Source of the DNA: Mycobacterium paragordonae
GTDB lineage: Bacteria > Actinomycetota > Actinomycetes > Mycobacteriales > Mycobacteriaceae
Direction: 5' to 3'
NCBI RefSeq assembly: GCF_003614435.1
Contig: NZ_CP025546.1
Span: 4,154,001 to 4,218,000 of the forward strand
Length of the DNA: 64,000 bases
The translations under genes were made by a program, and so were the position numbers. This document shows, in pieces, positions 7,996 through 15,962 of this stretch (its first letter is position 1; each line of letters begins with the position of its first letter). A model generated the notes under the pieces. It did not search any database. It had not been told where the DNA came from and saw nothing but the letters and a program-made list of their open reading frames with translations.

Positions 7996-9414
7996 TCAAC
8001 CCGCACCGGCATACTGCAGCGCCGGTTCCGCCGAATCAACATGGCTACCACTCAGAATGGTAAGCATCTCCGGACGAATCTGGTAGCGCACACCGTTCGC
8101 CGGGTTCACCACGTCGAAGCCGCCGGAAGCCCTTACCGCACCGGCTAATTCGATGTGGGCGCCGTCGCTGATCCGCTCGCCACGATAGTAGAAACTCTCC
8201 GGCCCAGATTGGCACACCACCACCAGAGACTTCGCGGTCCGCAATACGGCCGCGGGCGGGCTGCCCGGGTCGCAGCGCGCCGTATGCCCGACAAAGCCCA
8301 ACCCGTCCGCGCCGTCGACCGAACCGGACAACGTCGGGGCAGAAGACGTCGTCCCAGGCAGCGCCGACGTCGACGGACTCGACCGGTTGCCGAATATCAG
8401 AATCGCCGCCAGCACGGCGGCGATCACCAGCATCAGCGCCGCTGACCCACCCAGCACCAATGGCAGGCGACTACGGCGACGCACAGCCACCGGTGCCGGA
8501 GCCGGCGCAGGATACGGACTGAAGCCGGTGTCCTCGGGGTTGGGGTAATCGGTGACAAACGGCCGGGTGCCCGAAGGCGGGCTCAGCACCGCCGCGGCAG
8601 ACCGGGCCAGGTCCCCCGCCGAAACGAACCGCGCCGCAGGCTGTTTGGCCATCCCCTTGGCGATCACCCCATCGAAGGACCGAGAAATCCCGCGGCGCAT
8701 GATGCTCGGCCGCGGCGGGGCGGAGAACAGGTGTGCGCTCATCACCGCAGCGGGTTCGGGGAAGTCGAAAGGCGGCCGGCCGGTGAGGCTTTCGTACAAG
8801 AGGCCGGCCAACGAATAAACATCCGTGGCCGGCCCCACCTGCTCACCGTTGAACCGCTCCGGCGCCATGTACAGATACGACCCAATCGGCAACCCCGCAC
8901 CCGTCAAACTGGGATCCCCTTCACCGCGGGCGATGCCGAAGTCCACCAGGTAGGCGAAACCTTCGGCGTTGATCAGCACGTTCTCCGGCTTGACGTCGCG
9001 GTGCACCAGACCGTCGGCATGGGCGGCATCCAGCGCCGACGCCACCTGGGCCACCACAGCCACCGCATCCGCAGGGGACAGAGGACCCCGGGACTGCAGC
9101 ACATCCCGAAGGCTGCCGCCGTCGACCAGTCGCATGTCGATGAAAAGCACTCCCCCGATCGCCCCGAAATCATGCACGGGAATGACGTGCGGTTCCTGCA
9201 ACCGCGCCGCGATCTGCGACTCCCGCCGGAACCGCTGCTGATACTGCGGGTCGGCGGCCAGATCGGGGCGCAACAGCTTCAGCGCCACCAGCCGGCCCCG
9301 AACCGTGTCGAAGGCCTGGTACACCTCGCCCATACCGCCGGTACCCAGCAAGGATCGCAGTTCATACGGTCCAAATCGGGTCCCCACACGCGACCCGCCA
9401 CGCGGCGAAGTCAT
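7996..9414 (-). CDS. Transmembrane Ser/Thr protein kinase, PknE-like
   Basis: A 472-residue receptor-type kinase. The kinase domain (about residues 10-275) has the glycine loop GTGGMGEV, the Lys of ALKLL (K46), catalytic HRDVKPEN (D140), DFG (D158) and APE. It is followed by a Pro-rich juxtamembrane linker, one membrane helix (about 318-341) after basic residues RRRSR, and an extracellular domain of about 130 residues. The kinase domain resembles M. tuberculosis PknE in its wording (GPYxLRxL, VHDFG, SALDAAHA), but the ectodomain is not the PknE thioredoxin-like type as far as can be seen. The start ATG 9414 (MTSPRGG) is preferred over ATG 9432. It diverges from a TetR gene by 32 bases. Confidence 0.93.
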   Translation of the reverse strand: MTSPRGGSRVGTRFGPYELRSLLGTGGMGEVYQAFDTVRGRLVALKLLRPDLAADPQYQQRFRRESQIAARLQEPHVIPVHDFGAIGGVLFIDMRLVDGGSLRDVLQSRGPLSPADAVAVVAQVASALDAAHADGLVHRDVKPENVLINAEGFAYLVDFGIARGEGDPSLTGAGLPIGSYLYMAPERFNGEQVGPATDVYSLAGLLYESLTGRPPFDFPEPAAVMSAHLFSAPPRPSIMRRGISRSFDGVIAKGMAKQPAARFVSAGDLARSAAAVLSPPSGTRPFVTDYPNPEDTGFSPYPAPAPAPVAVRRRSRLPLVLGGSAALMLVIAAVLAAILIFGNRSSPSTSALPGTTSSAPTLSGSVDGADGLGFVGHTARCDPGSPPAAVLRTAKSLVVVCQSGPESFYYRGERISDGAHIELAGAVRASGGFDVVNPANGVRYQIRPEMLTILSGSHVDSAEPALQYAGAG

Positions 9415-9446
9415 CTCCCGATCCTTCCACACGTAGGCTGCGGTCT

Positions 9447-9989
9447 ATGGCGACCAGCACCCGTCTGACGGTGGACGATTGGCTGCAGGCCGGCTACGCA
9501 ACGGTGGCCGACGAAGGCCTCAACGCCCTCAAACTCGACCGGCTCTGCTCCCGCCTGCACGTCACCAAGGGCAGCTTCTACTGGCATTTCGCCGACATGG
9601 CGGCCTACCGCAAGGCGCTGATCGAATCCTGGACCCGGCTCAAAGACGACGAGCTTCGCGAGATCGAGGAACTCGGCGACACCGAACCACGCGAACGCCT
9701 GTCCCAGATGATCGCGCTGCTCATCATGCCGCGGCACTGGACCCTGGAACGCGCCATGCGCGAATGGGCGCGGTCCGATGAGAACATCGCCGCCGCGATC
9801 CGCGCCGCCGACGGCCGGTTGTTCAAGCAGGTACGACAAGCGTTCCGCGACTACGGTTTTGCTGTCGACGAAGCCGACCTACGCGCCGGCACCACCTTCG
9901 CCGCCGGCATCGGCCTGCTGCATCTGTCCGTGGGCACGCCGGACAAAGAGCAACGCGAGAAGTTAGTCGACTTCCTGCTTCGCGCGTGA
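9447..9989 (+). CDS. TetR-family transcriptional regulator
   Basis: A 180-residue regulator. The N-terminal helix-turn-helix is seen as LDRLCSRLHVTKGSFYWHF (residues 31-49), followed by an all-helical ligand domain. The stop codon is directly followed by a perfect palindrome (9991-10006) and then, nine bases later, by the flavin monooxygenase gene. That places it as the likely regulator of that enzyme and possibly of itself. The start codon lies 32 bases from the divergent kinase start. Confidence 0.93.
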   Translation: MATSTRLTVDDWLQAGYATVADEGLNALKLDRLCSRLHVTKGSFYWHFADMAAYRKALIESWTRLKDDELREIEELGDTEPRERLSQMIALLIMPRHWTLERAMREWARSDENIAAAIRAADGRLFKQVRQAFRDYGFAVDEADLRAGTTFAAGIGLLHLSVGTPDKEQREKLVDFLLRA

Positions 9990-9990
9990 A

Positions 9991-10006
9991 CATACCAAAA
10001 GGTATG
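9991..10006. promoter_or_regulatory. Candidate TetR operator
   Basis: A perfect inverted repeat, CATACC-AAAA-GGTATG, begins one base after the TetR stop codon and ends eight bases before the ATG of the flavin monooxygenase gene. Bound protein would cover the ribosome-binding region, and a promoter for the enzyme would have to lie inside tetR. A translational or roadblock mechanism is possible. Confidence 0.55.
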
Positions 10007-10014
10007 GTAAGAGC

Positions 10015-11160
10015 ATGACGACTATCACCGACGATTTCGTCGGCCGCCTGCAGCAGCGCGCCCAGGAAGCCGAGCGGCACAGGCGACTACCCGACGCCAC
10101 CGTCGAAGAGCTCCGCGAGTCCGGCTTCACCGAGCTCCTCAAGCCCAAAGGCTACGGCGGCCAACAAGCCGAATTCTCAGCGATTTTCGAACCGGTACGC
10201 CGGATGGCGCACGGTTGCGCCTCCACCGCCTGGACCGCCGCGTTCTACACCATCCACAACTGGATGCTGTCCCTTTTCGACGAGCAGGCCCAGGCCGAAG
10301 GCTTCGCGACCCAGCCCTTCCTCGCCTCGGCCCCACTGGCCCCGACCGGCCGCGGCACACCCACCGACGGCGGGGTTACCCTGAGCGGACGCTGGTCCTG
10401 GGCCACCGGGGTGATGCACGGCAACTGGACCATCGTCGGCGCGCTCTGCGGCCCGGACGACGCCATCTACCCGGCGCTCGCGCTCATCCCGGCGGACGAC
10501 ATCAGCATCGTCGATGTCTGGCACACCGACGGCATGTGCGCCACCGGATCCAACGACATCGTCGCCGAGAGCGTCTTCGTCCCCGAACACCGCCTGGTCA
10601 AGCTCACCGACATCTACGCCGGCACCACACCGGGCGCCAGGCTGCACGACGCGGACGTCTACCGCTGGCCCATGGTGCCCGCACTCGCGCTGACCGCTGC
10701 TATGCCGGCGCTCGGCGCCGCCGAACGAGTCACTGAGATCTACACGCAGCGCCTCAGCGAACGAGTCATCGCCTACGAGGGCACCAGCCAGAAGGACAAG
10801 CCCGCCGCCCAGGCCCGCCTCGGCCAGGCCCGCGTCAGACTGCGCGCCCTGCACGGGCTACTGCACGAAACCACCGGCCGCATCGACGACATCCTGGCCA
10901 GCGGCAACACCGTGCCCCGCGCCGTACGCGCCGACGCGCGCCTGGCCGCCGCGCACATCGTCAAGGAGTCCCGCGGTGTCATCGCCGACCTCCTCGAAGC
11001 ATCCGGCGCCAGCGCACACTTCCTCGACAACCCACTGCAACGGGCCAAGCGCGACGTCGACGTGATCAGCGGGCACGTGATCTTCGACTACGACACCAGC
11101 CGAGAACTGGCTGGCGCCTTGGCAATTGGGCTCAAGATCCCGCCGACCGCGATGGTGTAA
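10015..11160 (+). CDS. Acyl-CoA dehydrogenase-fold flavin monooxygenase (HsaA-like)
   Basis: A 381-residue protein of the acyl-CoA dehydrogenase fold, in the group D flavin monooxygenase branch (HsaA, HpaB-like oxygenase components). Typical features are the N-terminal LRESGFTELLKPKGYGG, the segment SGRWSWATGVMHGNWTIVGA and the C-terminal RDVDVISGHVIFDYD. These enzymes use reduced FMN or FAD from a separate reductase to hydroxylate aromatics; no reductase lies adjacent. A paralogue is encoded at 43754-44938. Position right after a TetR gene and palindrome suggests substrate induction. Confidence 0.85.
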   Translation: MTTITDDFVGRLQQRAQEAERHRRLPDATVEELRESGFTELLKPKGYGGQQAEFSAIFEPVRRMAHGCASTAWTAAFYTIHNWMLSLFDEQAQAEGFATQPFLASAPLAPTGRGTPTDGGVTLSGRWSWATGVMHGNWTIVGALCGPDDAIYPALALIPADDISIVDVWHTDGMCATGSNDIVAESVFVPEHRLVKLTDIYAGTTPGARLHDADVYRWPMVPALALTAAMPALGAAERVTEIYTQRLSERVIAYEGTSQKDKPAAQARLGQARVRLRALHGLLHETTGRIDDILASGNTVPRAVRADARLAAAHIVKESRGVIADLLEASGASAHFLDNPLQRAKRDVDVISGHVIFDYDTSRELAGALAIGLKIPPTAMV

Positions 11161-11170
11161 AGGCGACCCG

Positions 11171-12847
11171 CTACGCGCCCAGTTGCCTCAACAGCGACAC
11201 GATGCTGAACAGACCCGCGACCCGGTTGCCGGTGTTCAGGAAGCCGGTGACCAGCTGGGCGACGTTGGGGTTCGCGGCGCTCGTTACAGCCGTGTTGAAG
11301 AAACCGGATAGCTGGCCGTCCCCGAGCGTGCCGCCACTGGCCGAATTGAAGAAGCCCGAGCTGCGACCGTTGAATAATCCGCCGCCACCGCCGGTAGCCG
11401 TATTGAAGAAGCCCGACGAACCGGTACCCGTATTGCCGAAGCCCGAGTTCGGGCCGGGTTGGTCGGTCACGCTGCCCACGCCGGTGTTCGAGCTGCCGAA
11501 ATTCCACAATCCGGTGTTGGTGTTACCTGAATTTCCCCACCCGGTGTTGGTATTTCCCGAATTCCAGAATCCGGTGTTGCCACCGAGCGCGTTGCCACCG
11601 GCATTTCCCCAGCCGGTGTCCACCTGACCTGCGTTGAAGAACCCGGTATCCAGGGCTCCCGAGTTACCTAGGCCGAAGTTGCTACTGCCGGTATTGCCGA
11701 TACCGATGTTGCCGAAGCCGGACTGTCCGATCCCAATGCCCTGAATCTTGCCCAGGTCAGCGGGAATTTGATTGAAGCCGGAGTTGAAGATGCCTACATT
11801 GCCGTCGCCGGAGTTGAAGAACCCGATATTGCCGGTGCCCGAGTTGCCGAAGCCGATATTGCCGGTACCGGAGTTCAGTCCGTTGAAGACGAATTGCCTG
11901 GTCACCGAGTCGAAGTAAGCGCCGCCGACACCGACCAACTTGTTGCCGGTAAGGCCGAAGCCGACGTTGCCGTTGCCGGTGTTGCCCGCGCCGACGTTTT
12001 CGACACCGTGGTTTCCAATGCCGAAGTTTCCGTTGCCGTAATTCCCCACGCCGAAGTTGGCGCCGGGGTTGATGCTGGTCGCAGGGTCGCCGAGATTTCC
12101 GAAACCGATGTTGTCGTTGCCCCGATTTCCGCTGCCGAAGTTGTTATTGCCAAGGTTCCCGCTGCCGATGTTCCCATTGGCCGCGAGCCCGACCCGGCCG
12201 TTCCCGCCGCCGAGGTTCCCGCTGCCCGTGTTCCCGCTACCGATGTTGGCGTTGCCGTAGTTGCCGTTGCCGATGTTGCCGTTGCTGCCGGGCTTGTTGC
12301 CGATGCCGATGTTGAACGGCAGGGCCTGCAACAACTGCTCGAACGGATTCAACCCGGCGGCGGCCGCCGCCGCGCTCGCGTGATAGCCCGTCATGGCTGC
12401 GACATCAGCAGCCCACATCGCCTCGTAGTCAGACTCGAACGCCGCAATCGCCGGCCCGAAGATGCCCAGAAAATTGGAACGGACCAGCTGCACGAACGCA
12501 CTGCGGTTGGCCTCCACCAGCAACGGATGCACGGTCGCCAGCTGAGCGGCCTCAAAGGCGCTGACCACCGCCTGGGCCTGCGCCCCCGCCCCGGCGGCAC
12601 GCGCCGACGCCGCACTCAGCCACCCCGCATACGGCGCGGCCGCGGCGGTCATCGCCGCCGCGGCCGGCCCCTGCCACGCCTGCCCGGTCAGTCCCGAAGT
12701 CACCAAGGAGAACGACTCCGCCGCCGTACCCAGCTCCTCGGCCAGTCCGTTCCATGCCGCCGCGGCATTCAGCATCGGCGCAGCACCGGCACCACTGAAC
12801 ATCCGCAGCGAATTGATCTCCGGCGGCAGCATCGGAAAACTCACCAT
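11171..12847 (-). CDS. PPE family protein, MPTR subfamily
   Basis: A 558-residue PPE protein. Residues 1 to about 180 form the helical PPE domain, with the PPE triad at residues 8-10 (MLPPEIN) and the WxG-type motif [10 protein letters not shown]. From about residue 190 the protein consists of imperfect NxGxGN pentapeptide repeats (major polymorphic tandem repeats), with variants such as FFNSG, GFWNSGN and NTGWGN. Such proteins are exported by ESX-5 in slow growers and sit at the cell surface. No PE partner or esx genes are adjacent. The DNA repeats make this stretch prone to assembly error and length variation. Confidence 0.95.
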   Translation of the reverse strand: MVSFPMLPPEINSLRMFSGAGAAPMLNAAAAWNGLAEELGTAAESFSLVTSGLTGQAWQGPAAAAMTAAAAPYAGWLSAASARAAGAGAQAQAVVSAFEAAQLATVHPLLVEANRSAFVQLVRSNFLGIFGPAIAAFESDYEAMWAADVAAMTGYHASAAAAAAGLNPFEQLLQALPFNIGIGNKPGSNGNIGNGNYGNANIGSGNTGSGNLGGGNGRVGLAANGNIGSGNLGNNNFGSGNRGNDNIGFGNLGDPATSINPGANFGVGNYGNGNFGIGNHGVENVGAGNTGNGNVGFGLTGNKLVGVGGAYFDSVTRQFVFNGLNSGTGNIGFGNSGTGNIGFFNSGDGNVGIFNSGFNQIPADLGKIQGIGIGQSGFGNIGIGNTGSSNFGLGNSGALDTGFFNAGQVDTGWGNAGGNALGGNTGFWNSGNTNTGWGNSGNTNTGLWNFGSSNTGVGSVTDQPGPNSGFGNTGTGSSGFFNTATGGGGGLFNGRSSGFFNSASGGTLGDGQLSGFFNTAVTSAANPNVAQLVTGFLNTGNRVAGLFSIVSLLRQLGA

Positions 12848-13021
12848 GATTGACCTCCTGACCCATTCCCCGGCCGCCCCGATGCGACCAATGCCCGAGC
12901 GGATCGAGTCACCGATGCAGACGCTAAGGCCGCGCCGATATGGATATAAGGGCCCAATGGCCCTAATGCGCAGTGGCTTTGGGAGGCTGTCTTGCCACTT
13001 CCCGCGTGTGGCCGTTACCGG
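12848..13021. promoter_or_regulatory. Upstream region of the PPE gene
   Basis: A 174-bp spacer between the DsbA-fold gene and the PPE start, both leftward. It holds a GGAGGTCAAT ribosome-binding sequence just before the PPE ATG. A small hairpin, AGGGCC-CAAT-GGCCCT, lies at 12949-12964 beside the AT-rich GATATGGATATAAG. The hairpin could be a weak terminator for the upstream operon or an operator. Confidence 0.35.
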
Positions 13022-13717
13022 CTACGCCCGCCCCGCCAACCGCTCCACATCCACCACTTCACCGCGATTGATGCTCACCCAATCCCGCCCATCCAGATAC
13101 GGACGCAGGCTGCGGCCGATGAGTTCGGCGTCGGCCGGCGTCTTGGGCCGCTGCAGCTCGTAAACATGCGGCAGCGAAGCCATTCCCGTGACCACATCCC
13201 AGAGCTTCAAGGCGTCCGCACCGCTGGGCGGGTCCACCAGTACCGGCCCGAACAGACATTGTCCGTCGTCGAAAAACAGTGTGGGAACACCGTATCCGCT
13301 CGCATCGACCACGCGCTGGTGCTCGGCGCGGACCTCATCGTGAGTCGAAGGATCGGCCAGCGCGGCGTCGAGAATCCCAGCGTCACAGCCGATTTCGCCG
13401 AGTAGCCGGCGCGCCACCGCGGGGTCGTGCGGCTTGCCGCCCAGGTCGTGCAACTCATGGCCGATCGCGGCGTACCAGCGGTCCAGCAGCTCCATGTCGG
13501 TGCGGCGCAGCAACGCCCCGATCCGCATCAGCGACCAGCCGTACGACCATTCCCGCTCCCAGGGGTGCTTCTTGCCCTCGACGCGGTTGATCTCCTCCAG
13601 GCTGAAGAACCGCCAGTTGACGGTGATGCCCAGCTGCTCGCGAACATCCCGGATCCACACCGAGGTCTGGTACGCGAACGGACACATCGGATCGAAGTGA
13701 AAGTCGATGGTGCTCAT
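13022..13717 (-). CDS. DsbA-fold oxidoreductase, single-cysteine Rv2466c-like
   Basis: A 231-residue thioredoxin/DsbA-superfamily protein related to mycobacterial mycothiol-dependent reductases of the Rv2466c type. Where those have a CPWC-like pair, this protein reads [11 protein letters not shown], so only the N-terminal Cys12 remains and the resolving Cys is Ala15. A monothiol mechanism (mixed disulfide with mycothiol) or a glutathione-transferase-like isomerase role is possible. The cis-Pro loop is seen in [17 protein letters not shown] (13724-13730) precedes the ATG. It is the last gene of a leftward cluster with the chagasin-like lipoprotein. Confidence 0.85.
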   Translation of the reverse strand: MSTIDFHFDPMCPFAYQTSVWIRDVREQLGITVNWRFFSLEEINRVEGKKHPWEREWSYGWSLMRIGALLRRTDMELLDRWYAAIGHELHDLGGKPHDPAVARRLLGEIGCDAGILDAALADPSTHDEVRAEHQRVVDASGYGVPTLFFDDGQCLFGPVLVDPPSGADALKLWDVVTGMASLPHVYELQRPKTPADAELIGRSLRPYLDGRDWVSINRGEVVDVERLAGRA

Positions 13718-13730
13718 CGCTAGCTCCTTT

Positions 13731-13761
13731 CTAATGCCGGGGACGTCTAATGCCGGGGACG
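13731..13761. repeat. Tandem 16-bp duplication at a stop codon
   Basis: The unit CTAATGCCGGGGACG occurs twice back to back (period 16 bases; starts 13731 and 13747). On the minus strand it holds the last codons and TAG stop of the upstream gene, so the stop region has been copied once just before the ribosome-binding site of the DsbA-fold gene. It looks like a recent slippage event with no effect on either protein. Confidence 0.8.
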
Positions 13762-14214
13762 CACCCCGGCCGCGCGGTACACGAACATCGGCTCCAGCCG
13801 GTACTTCACCGTTGCGGCCGGCAAGCGCTGCAGCACCTCGTCGGGAATCTCGCGCCGGTAATCCAGTTTCATCGTTCCGCTGAACGCGTGGTCGACGTCG
13901 CGCAGATCAATCTCGATCGACAGCCCGCGCGCGGAGATCGTCGCGATGGCCGGTCCGGGGTCGGTGTCCCACGGACAGTCGACGGCACGCAGATTCGGGT
14001 CGGCGCCCGTGGGGAACGTAGCGACGATCCGCTGCTCGCTGAACGCGAACATGCCGCGATAGCGGGCCACACCGGCGGCCGAGTAGACACCCGGCACATG
14101 GCCGCTGAAGCTGCGGCGCACCGGCACCCGCGCCGCCAGAAAGATGATGCCCTCTGCCTCGAGCTCAGTGCGCAACGCGCCAGGCACATTGGAAAACCTC
14201 GGCCAGCGCGGCAC
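13747..14214 (-). CDS. Conserved hypothetical protein
   Basis: A 155-residue protein starting at GTG 14214, which overlaps the upstream TAG as TAGTG; this coupling decides the start. No family is recognised. The sequence is mostly beta-strand-like, with alternating hydrophobic residues ([30 protein letters not shown]). There is no signal peptide or membrane helix. Being coupled between a surface lipoprotein inhibitor and a DsbA-fold protein, it may act with them, but nothing in the sequence states how. Confidence 0.7.
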   Translation of the reverse strand: MPRWPRFSNVPGALRTELEAEGIIFLAARVPVRRSFSGHVPGVYSAAGVARYRGMFAFSEQRIVATFPTGADPNLRAVDCPWDTDPGPAIATISARGLSIEIDLRDVDHAFSGTMKLDYRREIPDEVLQRLPAATVKYRLEPMFVYRAAGVRPRH

Positions 14215-14633
14215 TACTGCACCGTCACGTTCGCGGTGAAGACGCACGTCGGCGCGGCATCGCCGACGACGCTGCCGTAGCTGGCGATGATCGTCGTCTT
14301 CCCCGACTTGAGCGCCGTGAACTGCCACACCTCGGTGCCCGGCGCGCCGGTCCGGTCGGTGTTCTGGCGCACGTACTCGTGGCTGGCCTGTTTCAACAGC
14401 GACGCGTCACCCACCTTGGGATCCGCGGTCCACCGAAACGGGGTGCTGTGGTTGGCGCCCAGTGACAACTGCAGCGTGTCACCGACCGCGAGCGTGACAT
14501 CGCGGGTGATCGCGCTCTGGTTCAACACATCGTCCATCGAGACATCGATGGTTTTGGTCGCCGCCTTGCTCGGGCTCGAACACCCCACGAGCATCACGAA
14601 AGCAGCAAGGACGGCCATTAGCTTGACCTTCAT
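14214..14633 (-). CDS. Lipoprotein, chagasin-like (I42) cysteine-peptidase inhibitor
   Basis: A 139-residue lipoprotein from ATG 14633. The signal peptide ends in the lipobox LVGC with lipidated Cys18. The mature part shows the chagasin/ICP pattern: an N-terminal strand, the loop NHSTPFRW (family consensus NPTTGYxW), a central GAPGTEVWQF and a final Ig-like strand region. Chagasin-type inhibitors block papain-like cysteine peptidases with three loops. A surface-anchored inhibitor in a mycobacterium could act on host cathepsins or on bacterial enzymes; that is inference. The third loop (RPW in the family) reads YGSVVGDA here and is not conserved. Confidence 0.75.
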   Translation of the reverse strand: MKVKLMAVLAAFVMLVGCSSPSKAATKTIDVSMDDVLNQSAITRDVTLAVGDTLQLSLGANHSTPFRWTADPKVGDASLLKQASHEYVRQNTDRTGAPGTEVWQFTALKSGKTTIIASYGSVVGDAAPTCVFTANVTVQ

Positions 14634-14785
14634 CAGTGCACCATAGTCCTCTGCGCACCGAGTGTGCGCTGACTGCTTCGAGCGTGCGCAGGCGGCCCAA
14701 AAATCGCCGAGTCGGCGCGGTAGCCGCACACGCAAACGTGTCGCATATACCCCCGCACCAGCAAACCGTCCGGTACTTTCAATGC

Positions 14786-15922
14786 GTGTTTGGCATCATT
14801 CGGCCCTGCCGCCACCGGCTCGGCAGCGAACTCACGGCGGCCTGGCGGGCCCAGCTCTGCGGCCTGTGTCTGGCTCTGCGCGACGACTACGGTCAGGCCG
14901 CGCGGATCGCGACCAACTACGACGGCCTGATCGTCTCGCTGCTGGTCGAAGCGCAGTCGACGGCAAAGCCCACCCGACGCACGGCCGGACCCTGCCCGTT
15001 GCGCGGCATGAAGCGGGCGGACGTGGCGACCGGCGAATGCGTGCGACTGGCCGCGGTGGTGTCGTTGGCACTGGCCGCCGCCAAGGTCCGCGACCACGTC
15101 GACGACCGCGACGGCCTGGTCGGGGTCGCCGCGGTGCGTCCCACCGCGCGACGCATCGCCGAACGCTGGGTGCGCCAGGGCACCGACACCGGGCACGAGC
15201 TGGGCTTCGACGCCGGCGTGCTGGTGGCCGCGATGGACCGGCAGACCGAGTTGGAAGCCGAAGCCGGCCCGGGCAGTTCGCTGCTGACGGTGACCGAACC
15301 CACCGAGACCGCCGTCGCCGCCGCGTTCGCCCACACCGCCGTCCTGGCCGGCCGCCCGGCCAACGAGGCACCGCTGCGCGAGATCGGCCTGCTCTTCGGA
15401 CGGGTCGCGCATCTGCTCGACGCCGTCGAGGACTACCGCGACGACGTGGCGCGCGGCAAGTGGAATCCGTTGGCCGCCACCGGAACAACGCTCGCCGAAG
15501 CCCGCACGCTGTGTGACGATGCGGTGCTCGGCATCCAACTCGCGCTGGCCGACGTCGACTTCACCGACGGCCGGCTGCCCAAGCGGCTGTTGACGAAGGA
15601 GCTCAAGCGCTCCGTCTCGCGCACCTTCGACCCCAGAGGCAACTACCCCAACGACCCCTACGGGACCCCGCACGGCCAGCAGGACGGCATCAACTTCGGC
15701 CCGCAGGGCCCGCAGGGTTTCGGCAACTACCCCGGAGCCCCCGGGGAGCTACCGCCGGAGATGCAGCCCAAGCCCAAACGAGGATGCTGGGACAGCTGCA
15801 CCGACGCGTGCTGCTGCGAGTGCGAATGTGACTGCTGCTGCGACACCTGCTGCGAGGGCGACAGCTGCTGCTGCGACTGCGGAGACTGCTGCGACTGCGG
15901 AGACTGCTGCGACTGCAGCTGA
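14786..15922 (+). CDS. DUF5685-family protein with Cys-rich tail
   Basis: A 378-residue protein from GTG 14786 (VFGIIRPCRHRLG, the usual start of this family). The N-terminal helical domain has conserved Cys in RPCRHRL and QLCGLCLALRDDYG. After a Gly/Pro/Asn-rich linker (about residues 275-330) the last 46 residues contain 22 Cys, mostly alternating with Asp and Gly (CCDCGD repeats). Such a tail could bind several metal ions in the manner of a metallothionein. It has no signal peptide, so the tail would face a reducing cytoplasm. It is divergent from the lipoprotein operon. Function unknown. Confidence 0.85.
   Translation: MFGIIRPCRHRLGSELTAAWRAQLCGLCLALRDDYGQAARIATNYDGLIVSLLVEAQSTAKPTRRTAGPCPLRGMKRADVATGECVRLAAVVSLALAAAKVRDHVDDRDGLVGVAAVRPTARRIAERWVRQGTDTGHELGFDAGVLVAAMDRQTELEAEAGPGSSLLTVTEPTETAVAAAFAHTAVLAGRPANEAPLREIGLLFGRVAHLLDAVEDYRDDVARGKWNPLAATGTTLAEARTLCDDAVLGIQLALADVDFTDGRLPKRLLTKELKRSVSRTFDPRGNYPNDPYGTPHGQQDGINFGPQGPQGFGNYPGAPGELPPEMQPKPKRGCWDSCTDACCCECECDCCCDTCCEGDSCCCDCGDCCDCGDCCDCS
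15881..15916 (+). repeat. Two perfect 18-bp coding repeats
   Basis: GGAGACTGCTGCGACTGC is repeated exactly at 15881-15898 and 15899-15916, and a partial copy precedes it. Each unit encodes six residues of the Cys/Asp/Gly tail of the DUF5685 protein, showing how the tail can expand by slippage. Confidence 0.85.
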
Positions 15923-15962
15923 AAGGCCAGCCGCCGCGCCCGCCGCGCGATCCTAAGCAAGG

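Noticed and set aside
7565..8086. A 173-residue open frame on the + strand
   Set aside because: It is antisense to the small secreted protein, which has a clear signal peptide and ribosome-binding site.
9426..9443. Partial match to the ACGTAGGCT half of the 21-bp palindrome near the TetR start
   Set aside because: Only one half-site is present and the symmetric part is missing; it is likely chance.
11390..12290. Tandem repeats that could be read as a CRISPR or minisatellite
   Set aside because: They are degenerate coding repeats for NxGxGN pentapeptides of the PPE-MPTR protein, without constant spacers.
14636..14785. N-terminal extension of the DUF5685 protein
   Set aside because: The family begins with (M/V)FGIIRPC, which matches GTG 14786. 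The extension overlaps the lipoprotein promoter region.
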